Source: Henckelia pumila
Lineage: Eukaryota > Streptophyta > Magnoliopsida > Lamiales > Gesneriaceae
Assembly: GCF_033568475.1 (NCBI RefSeq)
Contig: NC_133123.1
Coordinates: forward strand, 5,394,001 to 5,458,000
DNA: 64,000 nucleotides
Direction of reading: 5' to 3'
In this document: positions 34,940 to 47,276 of the stretch, piece after piece
How the letters are laid out: each line of letters opens with the position of its first letter
How positions within the stretch are numbered: the first letter of the stretch is position 1
Position numbers and translations under genes: made by a program
The notes under the pieces: model-generated
The model's database searches: none
What the model saw: the letters and a program-made list of their open reading frames with translations, nothing else
What the model was told of the DNA's origin: nothing

Positions 34940-36117
34940 TGATAAGTACATTTTGCATATTATTTTATGTTATTTTTATGTTTATTTTGCATACATTCGT
35001 ATTATCTCATTGTATTTTTATTTGTTTTTATGTGATTTTATTGCATATGTGTGCATTTCATACTTCGGGTTAATTTTGTAGGAAAATTGATTTTTTATAA
35101 GGAATTACAAAGCAGCCATGATACAAAAATCATTTTTTATTTTAGAAATATTCAAATCTGATCTCCACCGTTCAAATATAAGTTCAAGATATTTTAAAGT
35201 TGTTGTCCAAATTCAACTCGATCTGATGGCTAGAACTAGAGATATGATTTTTTTCAAAACAACTGCGCGCTGGAAAGGGGTTATGCATGGGCCCAGGCAT
35301 GGACCTGGCACGGGGTCCGTGCATGTCGCAAAATTTTCGAGATTTGAGACAGAAAACAGCTCGCTAGAGCGCATGTTTGCGCAATCTAGCGAGAAATACG
35401 GGCAGGAAAAAAATAAAACAAAAAATCTCTCGCTCCAGCGTATGTTTAGGTGCTCGAGCGAGACGGCGTGCAGAATTTTCAGATTTATTTTTATATTATT
35501 GATTATTAGATTTAAATTTATCTTGTGAATGATCTGGTCAATTATTTGCTTGCATGTTAATCGATTCTAAGTCGACATAGGAGGAATTAATTTCGATCAC
35601 TCTAATAATTAACACGAGGTAAAATTGACTAGAAATAGTATTCGATTTCATTGTGCGGTTTTAGGTGTAAACTGAATTCTCACAGTTCCTAAGACATTTG
35701 AATTTGATTAGAATTATGAAAATAAATTTGTCAACATTTGAATAGGTTTATTTGTTCTAAAAATAGACCTTTAAACATGTTAGAAGAATTCACCGTAGTG
35801 TAAGATTAAATCTGAGTCCTGAATCGGCTACATGTTACATGACTTGTTCGGTACCTAGGTGTGTCCTTGATCGAGTCTTTCTCGTATTTGAATTCACTCT
35901 AAATTTTTGATGCGTTTTATTTAATTTAATTTTATTTACAAAGTTATTTCTTAGTTTAAAATCTGAAATCGCTTTTATTCGCTAGTCTAGATTAAGTAGA
36001 AATAATAATATTTTGTGGTAGTTACAAAATAACAGTTCATGTGAGTTCGACATCTGAAATTTTGTCCACTACATATTACTTGACCTGGTATGCTTGCCAG
36101 TAGATTTTTATCACACC
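34940..36117. mobile_element. Probable solo LTR, Gypsy Tat/Athila-like
   Basis: Starts TGATAAGTACATTTTGCAT and ends in a segment with TTCGACATC, ACATATTACTTGACC and GCTTGCCAG, as in the long LTRs of Tat/Ogre/Athila-type Gypsy elements. No internal region follows. A target duplication could not be fixed, so the ends are approximate. It contains two hairpins (35360-35393 and 35429-35462). Confidence 0.45.
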
Positions 36118-36164
36118 AATTTTAGCGTTCAATTAAATCAAATAAATTTTTTTATTACATATAA

Positions 36165-38835
36165 TGAAACGACCCTAACTCTATAATAAATAAATATGCG
36201 GAAAATTTTTTTTTTTTATTACTACTAAATAAAATATGTACATATATGCCCATACATATATGCACAGAAAAAGATTTAAAAATAACTAAATAAATAAATA
36301 ATAAATACTTAAATCAAATGCATTCTTTAAAATAAATAAATATCTGAGTCGACCCTATAATTAAAAATATACTGCATAAATAAAATGAATAAAAAGTGTG
36401 CATGCACTGAAAATATTAAATAAAATATTCGAGACTCCCAACTGCTGTAAAATAAACAAACTGTATCATACTGACAAAAATAATAACATGCATAGTGACT
36501 CAGAATATTTCACGGTCACGGGGCCACTGCATGCATGCTCATACGTCCTCGCCTCCGGTGGGTACAATGTCATCCTCAACGTACTCACCTGCACCATACC
36601 AGTGTAGTGAGCCTAGAGGCCCAACATGCTAACATAACAAGGGTTTAAAATAATTTAAACCAATTTAATACTAATACATACATATACATGAATGAGCATG
36701 CTTAAAAATTACATAACGTAACTTACTTAAATAAACATAATACATAACATAATACATAACATTATTGAGCAATTTATTTTCTAACATAGCATGGTTGTAT
36801 CCGTAGTGTAACCTTAAATCATACATTAAATACTGATCAGCGTGGAAACCTACGTACGTGGCCGGTGACGAATCACCTCTTAAATTGGCAGTAAACTGCC
36901 CTTCAATCATATGGGGACGAATCCCCCTTAAATTGTCACACTACTTCAACTTCCAACATAAAATATTTTTATTGCTCAACTTAAACATTAAATCATGCAT
37001 AAAATATTATTTCATGAATGCATGTACTTGAATAAAATGTGTGTCCATCATATATATTTAATTTAATTTCTTATTAACATATAAATATTAAAATAACTCA
37101 AATGCATAAAAATAATTAAATATATAATCAGGACACATGCAAATTTTCTCATGGATGGTCCTGGACTGCTGGCCCTACACTCTCAAGCCCAATTACTTAA
37201 ATCTGGCCCATTAACACTTAGACTGACCCAATAACATACTTAAGCCCAATAAAAATTATTCTAAGCCCAATTAAATAATTAAAGCCCATTAAAGCATTCT
37301 AGGCCCAATAACAACTTAAACTGACCTAATGGGCCCAAAACCCATAGACTGGCCCACTAACTTTTATGGGCTCAAAAGCCCATAAAATTAATGGACTAAC
37401 TTAATTAAAATTTTAAAAGCCCAAATAAAATTATTTTGGGAGTCCAAATAATTTTATTTCAATTTAATTTACTCAAAAACCCATTAATTCATAAAATATT
37501 TTAAAAATAAAAAGACTCGAGCCCGGCCCACCTAACCCGGACCCGGACTCACTTAACCCGACCCACTAACTTACTGACCCGACCCGGACCCCTGACCCGA
37601 CCCGGACCATGCCTCAAACCCTAGAACCCGACCCCCCCTTCCTTACCTTCCTCTCGGCCGCCGAGGGCTTGGGCAGCAGGCCTTCATCGCCTGCTGCCGC
37701 CCTGCTCCGGCCACGACCGGCCGGAGCGCCGCCGGCAGGACCTTCCCAGGGTCCTGCCGGTTCGAACCATACCAAGCCCCCGACCCCATGCACCCTGAAC
37801 CGCCAAGGCCGAGCCCAAAATCTCGAAACCCTAACCTACGCTCCTCTTGCCCTTCTAGCCTAACCCTGTTCGGCCGAGCCCCAACCCAGCCTTAGCCCGA
37901 CCATGGTTCAACCCCAAGGCCCCTACCAGACCCAAGGAACATCGGCCAACAGCCCTTGACCGACCTATATAAAAAAAAAACGTGAACATGAAGCATTCAT
38001 GGCAAAAATTCGAACCCTTCAAACCATTTTTCTAAAAAAATTGAAAGCTTTAATGCATACACCATCCACACAATATATATATCTGATTGGCACAAAAAGT
38101 TGAAAGAAAATCATGCCTTTCACCGTAGAAGTCGATTAGCACGCACGTAGGACGTTTCCGGGACGACGGGGCGACGAAAACGAGCTTTGGACCTTCAAAA
38201 GTGTGGCTATGGTGTTCTTCCTTGGCTTGCTAGGTGAAGAAGACGAAGGTTTGTGAGGGTGGCGGCTGATGGGGGGTTTGAGTGCTCGGCTAAGGGGTTT
38301 GGGGTAGATTAGGTTTAGAGTTTTGGGTTAATTAGAATTTAATTAGGATAATAACTTATTTAGAATTATAATATACCATAAAACACTTTTTAAAAAAATC
38401 CCTAATAATAATAATAATCTGATGGGAAAGTTAAATCCCGAAATATTAAATTAAAGGAATTTTAAAAATACTAAAAAGTCAATATTTTGGCTAATTTTGG
38501 ATAAAAATGGACTCCTAAAATTATATAAAATTAAATACTTAAAATTTTGAGATAATAAAACTCAAAATAATATTTTAAGGCTCTAAAAAGGCTCATAAAA
38601 TAATTTGGCTAGAAAGTTGTCATCTCGTCGGTCCACGGTCCCGTCTACGCGATCAAATAATAAAAATACTAAAAATCATAAAAATCACTAATTATGGGTT
38701 AAATGCTTAAAAAAATAAATTAAACCATGCACAAATAATTCACATAATTATTTAACCCATAAATCATAAATTTAAATAATTAAATATCCTAATTATGCAG
38801 GCGGATTTACGTAATTAAAAATACCGGGTGTTACA
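36165..38835 (-). repeat. Gypsy LTR (3' in element orientation)
   Basis: 2,671 bp, nearly identical to the LTR at 43710-46381. It contains a GC-rich stretch (about 37510-37930) full of ACCCGACCCGG units inside an otherwise AT-rich LTR. Confidence 0.95.
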
Positions 38836-38880
38836 ATTCTCCCCCCCTTAAATTGAATTTCGTCCTCGAAATTAAAGTAC

Positions 38881-41800
38881 TTACCCGAACAACTCCGGGT
38901 AGCGAGTCCTCATGTCTGCCTCGGTCTCCCAAGTAGCTTCCTCCTCCGAGTGATTCAGCCACTGGACTCTGACCATCGGTATGACCCGCGTCCTAAGCCT
39001 CCGCTCCTCCCTAGCCAAGATCCGTACTGGCCTCTCCTCATACACTAGATCTGGTGGCAACTGTAAGGGCTCGAAATCCAACACATGCGACGGGTTGGAG
39101 ACATATCTCCGAAGCATGGATACATGGAAAACGTTGTGCACTGCCGCTAGCCCTGGAGGTAGAGCTAAGCGATAGGCCAACGTGCCAACTCGCTCCAAGA
39201 TCTCGAATGGCCCTATATACCTCGGATTAAGCTTGCCTCTTCGTCCAAAACGCGCTACTCCCTTCATAGGTGACACCTTCAAGAATACGTGATCACCTAC
39301 AGCGAACTCCAAATCTCGTCGTCTGGCATCTGCATAACTCTTCTGCCGACTCTGCGCAGTCCTCATCCTATCTCGAATCTGCGTCACAATGTCAGCTGTC
39401 TGCTGCACAATCTCCGGACTCAACAAAATCCTCTCACCAACCTCATCCCAATGCACCGGAGATCTGCATCTCCTCCCATACAATGCTGCATATGGAGCCA
39501 TACCTATAGACGACTGAAAGCTGTTGTTATAGGTAAACTCCACTAATGGCAGTCTAGTCTCCCAAGATCCTCGAAAATCGATGACACAAGCTCTCAAGAG
39601 ATCCTCGAGAACCTGGATCACTCTCTCGGACTGACCATCTGTCTGGGGATGAAAAGCTGTACTGAACAAAAGTCTAGTTCCCAAAGCTGTGTGCAGACTC
39701 TTCCAAAATGCTGAGGTGAATCTCGGATCTCTGTCTGACACAATAGACACTGGTATGCCATGCAGTCTAACAATCTCTCTGATGTAAAGCTCTGCATACT
39801 GTGTCAAGGTGTAGTTAGTCCTTACCGGCAAGAAATGAGCTGACTTGGTGAGTCTATCCACAATCACCCAAATCGCTGTACATCCTCTGGTACTCCTCGG
39901 TAAGCCAACTACAAAGTCCATCGTAATATTCTCCCACTTCCATTCCGGAATAGGGAGAGGTCTAAGAAGTCCTGCTGGACGCTGATGCTCTGCTTTGACT
40001 TGCTGACAAGTCAAGCACTCTGACACCACTCTCCCGATGTCACTCTTCATCCCGGGCCACCAATACAATAGCTGCAAGTCCTTGTACATCTTCGTACTTC
40101 CGGGGTGAATGGAGTACGGAGATGCGTGAGCCTCTGTCAAAATCTCAGCTCGCAACTGATCGACGTTCGGTACCCACATCCTACCACGGTACTGAACGAT
40201 GCCATCCTCCACTGTATACAAGAGATTACCTCTAGCCTCATCTCTCTGTCTCCATCGCTGTAACTCCTCATCAGTGGACTGTCCCTCTCTAATCCGATCT
40301 CTCAACACTGGCTGCACCGTCAACACTGACAAACTCGGTGCATGGCCCCTCGGATAGCACTCCAAACCAAATCTCTGAATCTCGGTCTGTAGTGGTAACT
40401 GTGCAGTCAAACATGATACCACTGACGACTTTCGACTCAAAGCATCTGCCACTACATTAGCCTTACCCGGATGGTAGCTAATGTCACAGTCGTAGTCCTT
40501 AACAAGCTCAAGCCATCTGCGCTGCCTCATGTTCAACTCCTTCTGGGTGAAGAAGTACTTGAGGCTCTTGTGGTCGGTGAAAATCTTGCACTTCTCGCCG
40601 TAAAGATAGTGCCTCCAGATTTTCAAAGCGAAAACCACTGCTGCCAACTCCAAGTCATGCGTCGGGTAGTTCTGCTCATGAATCTTCAACTGTCTCGACG
40701 CATACGCAATAACCTTACCACACTGCATAAGCACTGCGCCTAAACCAAGTTTAGACGCGTCGGTGTAAACCACTAACTCCTCATGTGGTACTGTCATCGC
40801 TAACACTGGTGCTGTAGTGAGTGCTTCCTTCAGCTGATCGAAGCTCCTCTGACAGTCTGAACTCCATATAAACTTCGCATTCTTCTTGGTCAAGGAAGTC
40901 AAGGGTACTGCAATAGAGGAAAAACCCTTGATGAACTTCCTGTAGTATCCGGCCAAACCCAAGAAACTGCGAATCTCTGAAGCATTCTTCGGAATGCCCC
41001 AATTCTGCACTGCCTCCACCTTAGACTGATCGACTGCAACTCCATCTCTCGAAATAATGTGGCCAAGAAATGCCACCTGCTCAAGCCAAAACTCGCACTT
41101 GCTGAACTTGGCATACAACCGATGCTCCCTCAAAGTCTGCAATGCGGTCTGAAGGTGCTGTCTATGCTCCTCGATGCTCCTAGAATAGATCAAAATATCA
41201 TCAATAAAGACTATGATGAACTGATCCAGATATGGCTGAAAGACCCGGTTCATGAGATCCATGAAAACCGCTGGAGCATTGGTCAACCCAAATGGCATCA
41301 CCAAGAACTCGTAATGCCCATATCGTGTCCGGAAAGCAGTCTTGGACACATCTGCATCCCTAACCCGCAACTGATGGTAACCAGATCGCAGATCGATCTT
41401 GGAGAACACTGAAGCTCCCTGCAACTGGTCAAACAAGTCCTCTATCCTCGGCAGTGGATACTTGTTCTTCACTGTGACTCTGTTAAGCTCTCGGTAATCG
41501 ATGCACAGTCTCATACTGCCATCCTTCTTCTTCACAAACAACACCGGAGCTCCCCAAGGAGAAAAGCTAGGTCGAACGAAGCCTTTCTCTAACAACTCCT
41601 GTATCTGCTCCTTCAACTCTTTCATCTCGGTAGGAGCAAGCCTGTACGGTGCCTTAGAGATAGGCACGGTGTCTGGCACTAAGTCAATACTGAACTCCAC
41701 CTCTCTCACTGGTGGAATTCCTGCCACATCCTCCGGAAAGACATCCGGAAAGTCACGAACCACCTCTAACTCTGATAATGATCTGCTAGATGGCTCTGAA

Positions 41801-42219
41801 GTCGTGACAATACTCGCTAGAAACCCCTGGCAACCCCGTCTCAACAACTTCCTCGCCTGAATATAGGATATCACCTGGAGAATATCACTGCTCTGAGATG
41901 CATAAAAAGTGAACGGGTCGCCCCCTGTAGGTCTCACTGACACTGATCTCCGACGAAAATCAATCGAAGCTCCATTGACTGTCAACCAGTCCATACCCAA
42001 AATAAGATCAAAACCACTCAAAGGCAAGACTACTACATCTGCTCGAATGGAGTGTCCCTGCAGCTCTAACTCCAGTCCTCGAATAACCTTCGAGGTAGAC
42101 ATAATCTGCCCTGACGGCATAGTAACATCATACCCGCTGTCACTACTCTCAGGTGTGATGCCTACCCGCCTGATAAACTCCAGGGAGATAAACGAATGCG
42201 TAGCCCCTGAATCTAGCAA
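38881..42219 (-). CDS. Gypsy pol region
   Basis: Long open pol region of the chromovirus. Parts in order: aspartic protease ([11 protein letters not shown]), reverse transcriptase ([17 protein letters not shown] and the FIDDILIYS active site), RNase H ([14 protein letters not shown]), integrase with zinc finger ([19 protein letters not shown]) and the catalytic core ([22 protein letters not shown]). A C-terminal chromodomain-like tail ([24 protein letters not shown]) follows and is thought to guide insertion into certain chromatin. The order RT-RNase H-integrase marks Ty3/Gypsy; the tail marks the chromovirus branch. Confidence 0.93.
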   Translation of the reverse strand: MLDSGATHSFISLEFIRRVGITPESSDSGYDVTMPSGQIMSTSKVIRGLELELQGHSIRADVVVLPLSGFDLILGMDWLTVNGASIDFRRRSVSVRPTGGDPFTFYASQSSDILQVISYIQARKLLRRGCQGFLASIVTTSEPSSRSLSELEVVRDFPDVFPEDVAGIPPVREVEFSIDLVPDTVPISKAPYRLAPTEMKELKEQIQELLEKGFVRPSFSPWGAPVLFVKKKDGSMRLCIDYRELNRVTVKNKYPLPRIEDLFDQLQGASVFSKIDLRSGYHQLRVRDADVSKTAFRTRYGHYEFLVMPFGLTNAPAVFMDLMNRVFQPYLDQFIIVFIDDILIYSRSIEEHRQHLQTALQTLREHRLYAKFSKCEFWLEQVAFLGHIISRDGVAVDQSKVEAVQNWGIPKNASEIRSFLGLAGYYRKFIKGFSSIAVPLTSLTKKNAKFIWSSDCQRSFDQLKEALTTAPVLAMTVPHEELVVYTDASKLGLGAVLMQCGKVIAYASRQLKIHEQNYPTHDLELAAVVFALKIWRHYLYGEKCKIFTDHKSLKYFFTQKELNMRQRRWLELVKDYDCDISYHPGKANVVADALSRKSSVVSCLTAQLPLQTEIQRFGLECYPRGHAPSLSVLTVQPVLRDRIREGQSTDEELQRWRQRDEARGNLLYTVEDGIVQYRGRMWVPNVDQLRAEILTEAHASPYSIHPGSTKMYKDLQLLYWWPGMKSDIGRVVSECLTCQQVKAEHQRPAGLLRPLPIPEWKWENITMDFVVGLPRSTRGCTAIWVIVDRLTKSAHFLPVRTNYTLTQYAELYIREIVRLHGIPVSIVSDRDPRFTSAFWKSLHTALGTRLLFSTAFHPQTDGQSERVIQVLEDLLRACVIDFRGSWETRLPLVEFTYNNSFQSSIGMAPYAALYGRRCRSPVHWDEVGERILLSPEIVQQTADIVTQIRDRMRTAQSRQKSYADARRRDLEFAVGDHVFLKVSPMKGVARFGRRGKLNPRYIGPFEILERVGTLAYRLALPPGLAAVHNVFHVSMLRRYVSNPSHVLDFEPLQLPPDLVYEERPVRILAREERRLRTRVIPMVRVQWLNHSEEEATWETEADMRTRYPELFG

Positions 42220-42293
42220 CGCAAACGTGGAGTTGCCTCCAACTAGAATTCTCCCTGCACGCAGAAAATTTCCAACAGTTTCATACCACTTCT

Positions 42294-42324
<31 letters not shown>

Positions 42325-42464
42325 CCAAACGAGTCACTACAAGTTCTTAATTCTAATCACAAGTAAAACATGCTTTCTATTCTAACGTGCAGTTAAATGA
42401 CCCAAATAACAAGAATTTCAAATTAAATACTAAATCTTTAACCAACGGAGAATTTATTAAAATA

Positions 42465-43538
42465 CTAGGGATAGGATGTACCGGTGATCAAGGAGGTGTC
42501 AGGATCGACCTCCTCAGCCTGCATCACGAACACCCTACCAGCGGTGTTCTTCTTCCTGGGGCAGTTAGCAATCTGATGCCCCGGCTCTCTGCAGTGGAAG
42601 CAAACTCCTGCTCCCAATAGGCAAGGTCCCGAATGCATCTTCTGGCACTTCGGGCAAGTGGGATGAGCTATGGCATTAGGGGCCCCGCCCCTCTGCTGCT
42701 GCTGCGGCCTCTGCTGCTGTGGCCTATGCTGCTGATTCGGGCCCTTAGCCGGCCCTGTATACTGCTTCTTCGCAGGTGGCTGCGAAGATGGTCGCTGATA
42801 TCCTGTCTGTACAAACTGCCTCTTGCCCTGCTGCTCTCTCTGGATCGCTCTCCGACCCTCCTCAGAACGCAAGGCCCTGCTGACTGCAGACTCATATGTA
42901 AACACGTCTGCCATGCGCACGTCATGCCTGATCTCAGCCTTCAGGCCCTCAACAAACTGTCGCAGCTTCTCCTGCGGACTATCAGCAATCATGGGCACAA
43001 AACGACAGCCCCTCTCAAACTGGCTTATGTACTCCACCACAGATCTGTCCCCCTGACGGAGACTCATGAACTCTCGGATCATGCGACTGCGCACATCCTC
43101 AGTGAAATATTTGGCGTAGAAGATACGCCTGAACTCAGCCCATGTCAGAGTAGGTAGATGGACTCCTCGTACTGCACCCTCCCACCATGAGGCTGCATCG
43201 CCTCGCATCATGTAAGTAGCACAGCTCACCCTGTCGGCGTCTGTGATCCCCATATAGTCAAAGATGGACTCAAGTGAGCGAATCCATCCCTCAGCCACCA
43301 ACGGATCGGTGGTCCCCAAGAACTCCTTAGGCCCCTTCTTCTGGAACCTCTCGGCGACGTCCTCCTCGTGGGACAGTCTGGGACGGGCTGCCTGCTGCTC
43401 CAGCAAGGCAGTAATACCCGCCATCATCGTGGCACTGGCCTGCTCCAGTGCTGTCATGGGGTGCTGCTGAGGTGGCGGTGGAGGTGGAGGTCCCCCACGT
43501 CGGTTCACTGGTCTGGGAGGCATTCTGCACCACCACAT
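42465..43538 (-). CDS. Gypsy gag region
   Basis: Capsid/nucleocapsid region. It shows the retrotransposon gag core (WIRSLESIFDYMGITD, SWWEGAVRG, FMSLRQGDRSVVEYISQF), a Gln- and Pro-rich linker and one CCHC zinc knuckle (CFHCREPGHQIANC) for RNA binding. It is separated from the 5' LTR by a leader with the tRNA primer site. Confidence 0.9.
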   Translation of the reverse strand: MWWCRMPPRPVNRRGGPPPPPPPQQHPMTALEQASATMMAGITALLEQQAARPRLSHEEDVAERFQKKGPKEFLGTTDPLVAEGWIRSLESIFDYMGITDADRVSCATYMMRGDAASWWEGAVRGVHLPTLTWAEFRRIFYAKYFTEDVRSRMIREFMSLRQGDRSVVEYISQFERGCRFVPMIADSPQEKLRQFVEGLKAEIRHDVRMADVFTYESAVSRALRSEEGRRAIQREQQGKRQFVQTGYQRPSSQPPAKKQYTGPAKGPNQQHRPQQQRPQQQQRGGAPNAIAHPTCPKCQKMHSGPCLLGAGVCFHCREPGHQIANCPRKKNTAGRVFVMQAEEVDPDTSLITGTSYP

Positions 43539-43709
43539 ATTTATTTACGTAAATCGCCATGCATAACTAAGTGTTTTGAAATTAATACTAACTTAAATTC
43601 TAGAAATTAAATCATGCTATAAACATTTAAAACTTACAGACCGGTAGCGTGGATTTCTGAGCTCGCATAGCAGTGAGGACCCCTCCGAGGACCGTGCTCT
43701 GATACCAAC

Positions 43710-46381
43710 TGAAACGACCCTAACTCTATAATAAATAAATATGCGGAAAATTTTTTTTTTTTATTACTACTAAATAAAATATGTACATATATGCCCATAC
43801 ATATATGCACAGAAAAAGATTTAAAAATAACTAAATAAATAAATAATAAATACTTAAATCAAATGCATTCTTTAAAATAAATAAATATCTGAGTCGACCC
43901 TATAATTAAAAATATACTGCATAAATAAAATGAATAAAAAGTGTGCATGCACTGAAAATATTAAATAAAATATTCGAGACTCCCAACTGCTGTAAAATAA
44001 ACAAACTGTATCATACTGACAAAAATAATAACATGCATAGTGACTCAGAATATTTCACGGTCACGGGGCCACTGCATGCATGCTCATACGTCCTCGCCTC
44101 CGGTGGGTACAATGTCATCCTCAACGTACTCACCTGCACCATACCAGTGTAGTGAGCCTAGAGGCCCAACATGCTAACATAACAAGGGTTTAAAATAATT
44201 TAAACCAATTTAATACTAATACATACATATACATGAATGAGCATGCTTAAAAATTACATAACGTAACTTACTTAAATAAACATAATACATAACATAATAC
44301 ATAACATTATTGAGCAATTTATTTTCTAACATAGCATGGTTGTATCCGTAGTGTAACCTTAAATCATACATTAAATACTGATCAGCGTGGAAACCTACGT
44401 ACGTGGCCGGTGACGAATCACCTCTTAAATTGGCAGTAAACTGCCCTTCAATCATATGGGGACGAATCCCCCTTAAATTGTCACACTACTTCAACTTCCA
44501 ACATAAAATATTTTTATTGCTCAACTTAAACATTAAATCATGCATAAAATATTATTTCATGAATGCATGTACTTGAATAAAATGTGTGTCCATCATATAT
44601 ATTTAATTTAATTTCTTATTAACATATAAATATTAAAATAACTCAAATGCATAAAAATAATTAAATATATAATCAGGACACATGCAAATTTTCTCATGGA
44701 TGGTCCTGGACTGCTGGCCCTACACTCTCAAGCCCAATTACTTAAATCTGGCCCATTAACACTTAGACTGACCCAATAACATACTTAAGCCCAATAAAAA
44801 TTATTCTAAGCCCAATTAAATAATTAAAGCCCATTAAAGCATTCTAGGCCCAATAACAACTTAAACTGACCTAATGGGCCCAAAACCCATAGACTGGCCC
44901 ACTAACTTTTATGGGCTCAAAAGCCCATAAAATTAATGGACTAACTTAATTAAAATTTTAAAAGCCCAAATAAAATTATTTTGGGAGTCCAAATAATTTT
45001 ATTTCAATTTAATTTACTCAAAAACCCATTAATTCATAAAATATTTTAAAAATAAAAAGACTCGAGCCCGGCCCACCTAACCCGGACCCGGACTCACTTA
45101 ACCCGACCCACTAACTTACTGACCCGACCCGGACCCCTGACCCGACCCGGACCATGCCTCAAACCCTAGAACCCGACCCCCCCATCCTTACCTTCCTCTC
45201 GGCCGCCGAGGGCTTGGGCAGCAGGCCTTCATCGCCTGCTGCCGCCCTGCTCCGGCCACGACCGGCCGGAGCGCCGCCGGCAGGACCTTCCCAGGGTCCT
45301 GCCGGTTCGAACCATACCAAGCCCCCGACCCCATGCACCCTGAACCGCCAAGGCCGAGCCCAAAATCCCGAAACCCTAACCTACGCTCCTCTTGCCCTTC
45401 TAGCCTAACCCTGTTCGGCCGAGCCCCAACCCAGCCTTAGCCCGACCATGGTTCAACCCCAAGGCCCCTACCAGACCCAAGGAACATCGGCCAACAGCCC
45501 TTGACCGACCTATATAAAAAAAAAAACGTGAACATGAAGCATTCATGGCAAAAATTCGAACCCTTCAAACCATTTTTCTAAAAAAATTGAAAGCTTTAAT
45601 GCATACACCATCCACACAATATATATATCTGATTGGCACAAAAAGTTGAAAGAAAATCATGCCTTTCACCGTAGAAGTCGATTAGCACGCACGTAGGACG
45701 TTTCCGGGACGACGGGGCGACGAAAACGAGCTTTGGACCTTCAAAAGTGTGGCTATGGTGTTCTTCCTTGGCTTGCTAGGTGAAGAAGACGAAGGTTTGT
45801 GAGGGTGGCGGCTGATGGGGGGTTTGAGTGCTCGGCTAAGGGGTTTGGGGTAGATTAGGTTTAGAGTTTTGGGTTAATTAGAATTTAATTAGGATAATAA
45901 CTTATTTAGAATTATAATATACCATAAAACACTTATTAAAAAAATCCCTAATAATAATAATAATCTGATGGGAAAGTTAAATCCCGAAATATTAAATTAA
46001 AGGAATTTTAAAAATACTAAAAAGTCAATATTTTGGCTAATTTTGGATAAAAATGGACTCCTAAAATTATATAAAATTAAATACTTAAAATTTTGAGATA
46101 ATAAAACTCAAAATAATATTTTAAGGCTCTAAAAAGGCTCATAAAATAATTTGGCTAGAAAGTTGTCATCTCGTCGGTCCACGGTCCCGTCTACGCGATC
46201 AAATAATAAAAATACTAAAAATCATAAAAATCACTAATTATGGGTTAAATGCTTAAAAAAATAAATTAAACCATGCACAAATAATTCACATAATTATTTA
46301 ACCCATAAATCATAAATTTAAATAATTAAATATCCTAATTATGCAGGCGGATTTACGTAATTAAAAATACCGGGTGTTACA
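43710..46381 (-). repeat. Gypsy LTR (5' in element orientation)
   Basis: 2,672 bp; see the partner LTR. It carries the promoter for the element on the minus strand. Confidence 0.95.
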
Positions 46382-46613
46382 TATAATACTTTTGTATTTT
46401 TTAAAAAATAATAGCACATAATTTAAAAAGACATGACAATAAAAAAATAATTAGATTTTAATTGTGTTGTAGAGATTATATTAAATAAGGTGAAATTTTA
46501 TTTTGTTTTGAAAATATAAAGTTATTCAATTTCATTAAAAAAAATTTAGTTTATCATGTATCTATATTTCTAACACCAGAATACAAAATTTTGGGAAATT
46601 AACGCACCTATAT
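46382..46613. repeat. Continuation of the tandem array right of Gypsy
   Basis: Continues the repeat unit broken by the Gypsy insertion. The left flank at 36130-36164 joined to this segment parallels 33353-33420. The segment then has AAATATAAAGTTATTCAAT and TTTCTAACACCAGAATACAA as at 32920 and 33580. Confidence 0.75.
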
Positions 46614-46617
46614 ATAC

Positions 46618-47276
46618 ATCCGCTTTCAGATCACAATGGTTTAACATGCATTAGCGATCTATTCTCATTATCAATGGTTTAACAATTTTAGATAGTGTTT
46701 GCAACCTCTTAAAATAAATGATCATGAATTTTTTTTTATCTGGAGGAAATTATATGGCATATCTCCTCATTAAATCACTGATCATCTACGTATTGCTTTG
46801 CTAGACATTTTTCATTTTATATTTTGTAACATAATATTCTTGCACATTTCGAAGTGATATATTATTAATCTATTGATCATTTATCTTCTCTAATCTCATA
46901 TTTACTTTGTCTTATTATTTATCTATATATTAAATATTTATCTTACATCAATCAAATCATTAATTATTTATATTAAATAACATTATTCAAGTTTTCTTAA
47001 TTTTTAAAAGGACAAAATGATAATTTTTCGCCTTATTTAAAATTTAATCAATCAAATGAAACAAATTATTTTTTATCAATCAAATCAAATACTATCATAT
47101 TTGCAGATTAATTTTCAGGGAAAAAAACAGTCCATCAACTTTACTTGCCCAACCTTGAAAATCTCAAGTCAAAATAAAGCTCATCAGCCAGGTATGCAGA
47201 ATACTATTCTACCTTATGGAATTTTGTCTTTTGAAATTGTAGTTTTTTAGGCCATTGGAGGCAAAAAAGATAGTTT
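46618..47276 (+). pseudogene. Decayed partial copy of SPS, left part
   Basis: Intron and exon text of the SPS gene in the same order. Bases 46620-46700 match the end of SPS intron 2 (from TTTCAGATCAC). Bases 46765-46840 match the intron before exon 5 (CATCTCCTCATTAAATCA, TTGCTTTG, TTTTTCATTTTA). Bases 47118-47276 match exon 5 and the following intron (GGGAAAAAAACAGTCCA, AACCTTGAAAATCT, CTCATCAGCCAGGTATG). About 60 bases of exon 5 are missing, exon 4 was not found, and about 250 bp of foreign AT-rich DNA separate two blocks. Introns are retained, so it arose by DNA duplication and not by retroposition. It cannot make a working enzyme. Confidence 0.85.

Larger units (their letters stand above)
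36165..46381 (-). mobile_element. Ty3/Gypsy chromovirus, Tekay/Del-like, very young
   Basis: LTR retrotransposon of about 10.2 kb on the minus strand. LTRs of about 2.67 kb (36165-38835 and 43710-46381) start TG and end CA. The 5-bp target duplication TATAA is at 36160-36164 and 46382-46386. The primer site at 43696-43707 matches initiator Met tRNA (TGGTATCAGAGC on the minus strand). The polypurine tract is at about 38836-38850. The interior carries gag and pol. By eye the two LTRs differ at about three bases and one indel. At 0.7-1.3 x 10^-8 changes per site per year this means less than about 0.1 million years. The element looks whole or nearly so, with perhaps one break. Confidence 0.95.

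Noticed and set aside
35118-35528. 136-codon frame in the probable solo LTR
   Set aside because: No domain and hairpin-rich non-coding LTR text; a chance open frame.
37609-37863. Pro/Ala-rich 84-codon frame in the Gypsy LTRs (also 45154-45408)
   Set aside because: It lies in a GC-rich LTR stretch on the strand opposite to the element and appears in both LTRs; no domain.
42633-43157. 174-codon plus-strand frame over gag
   Set aside because: Antisense shadow of the Gypsy gag region, rich in Leu and Arg from codon mirroring.
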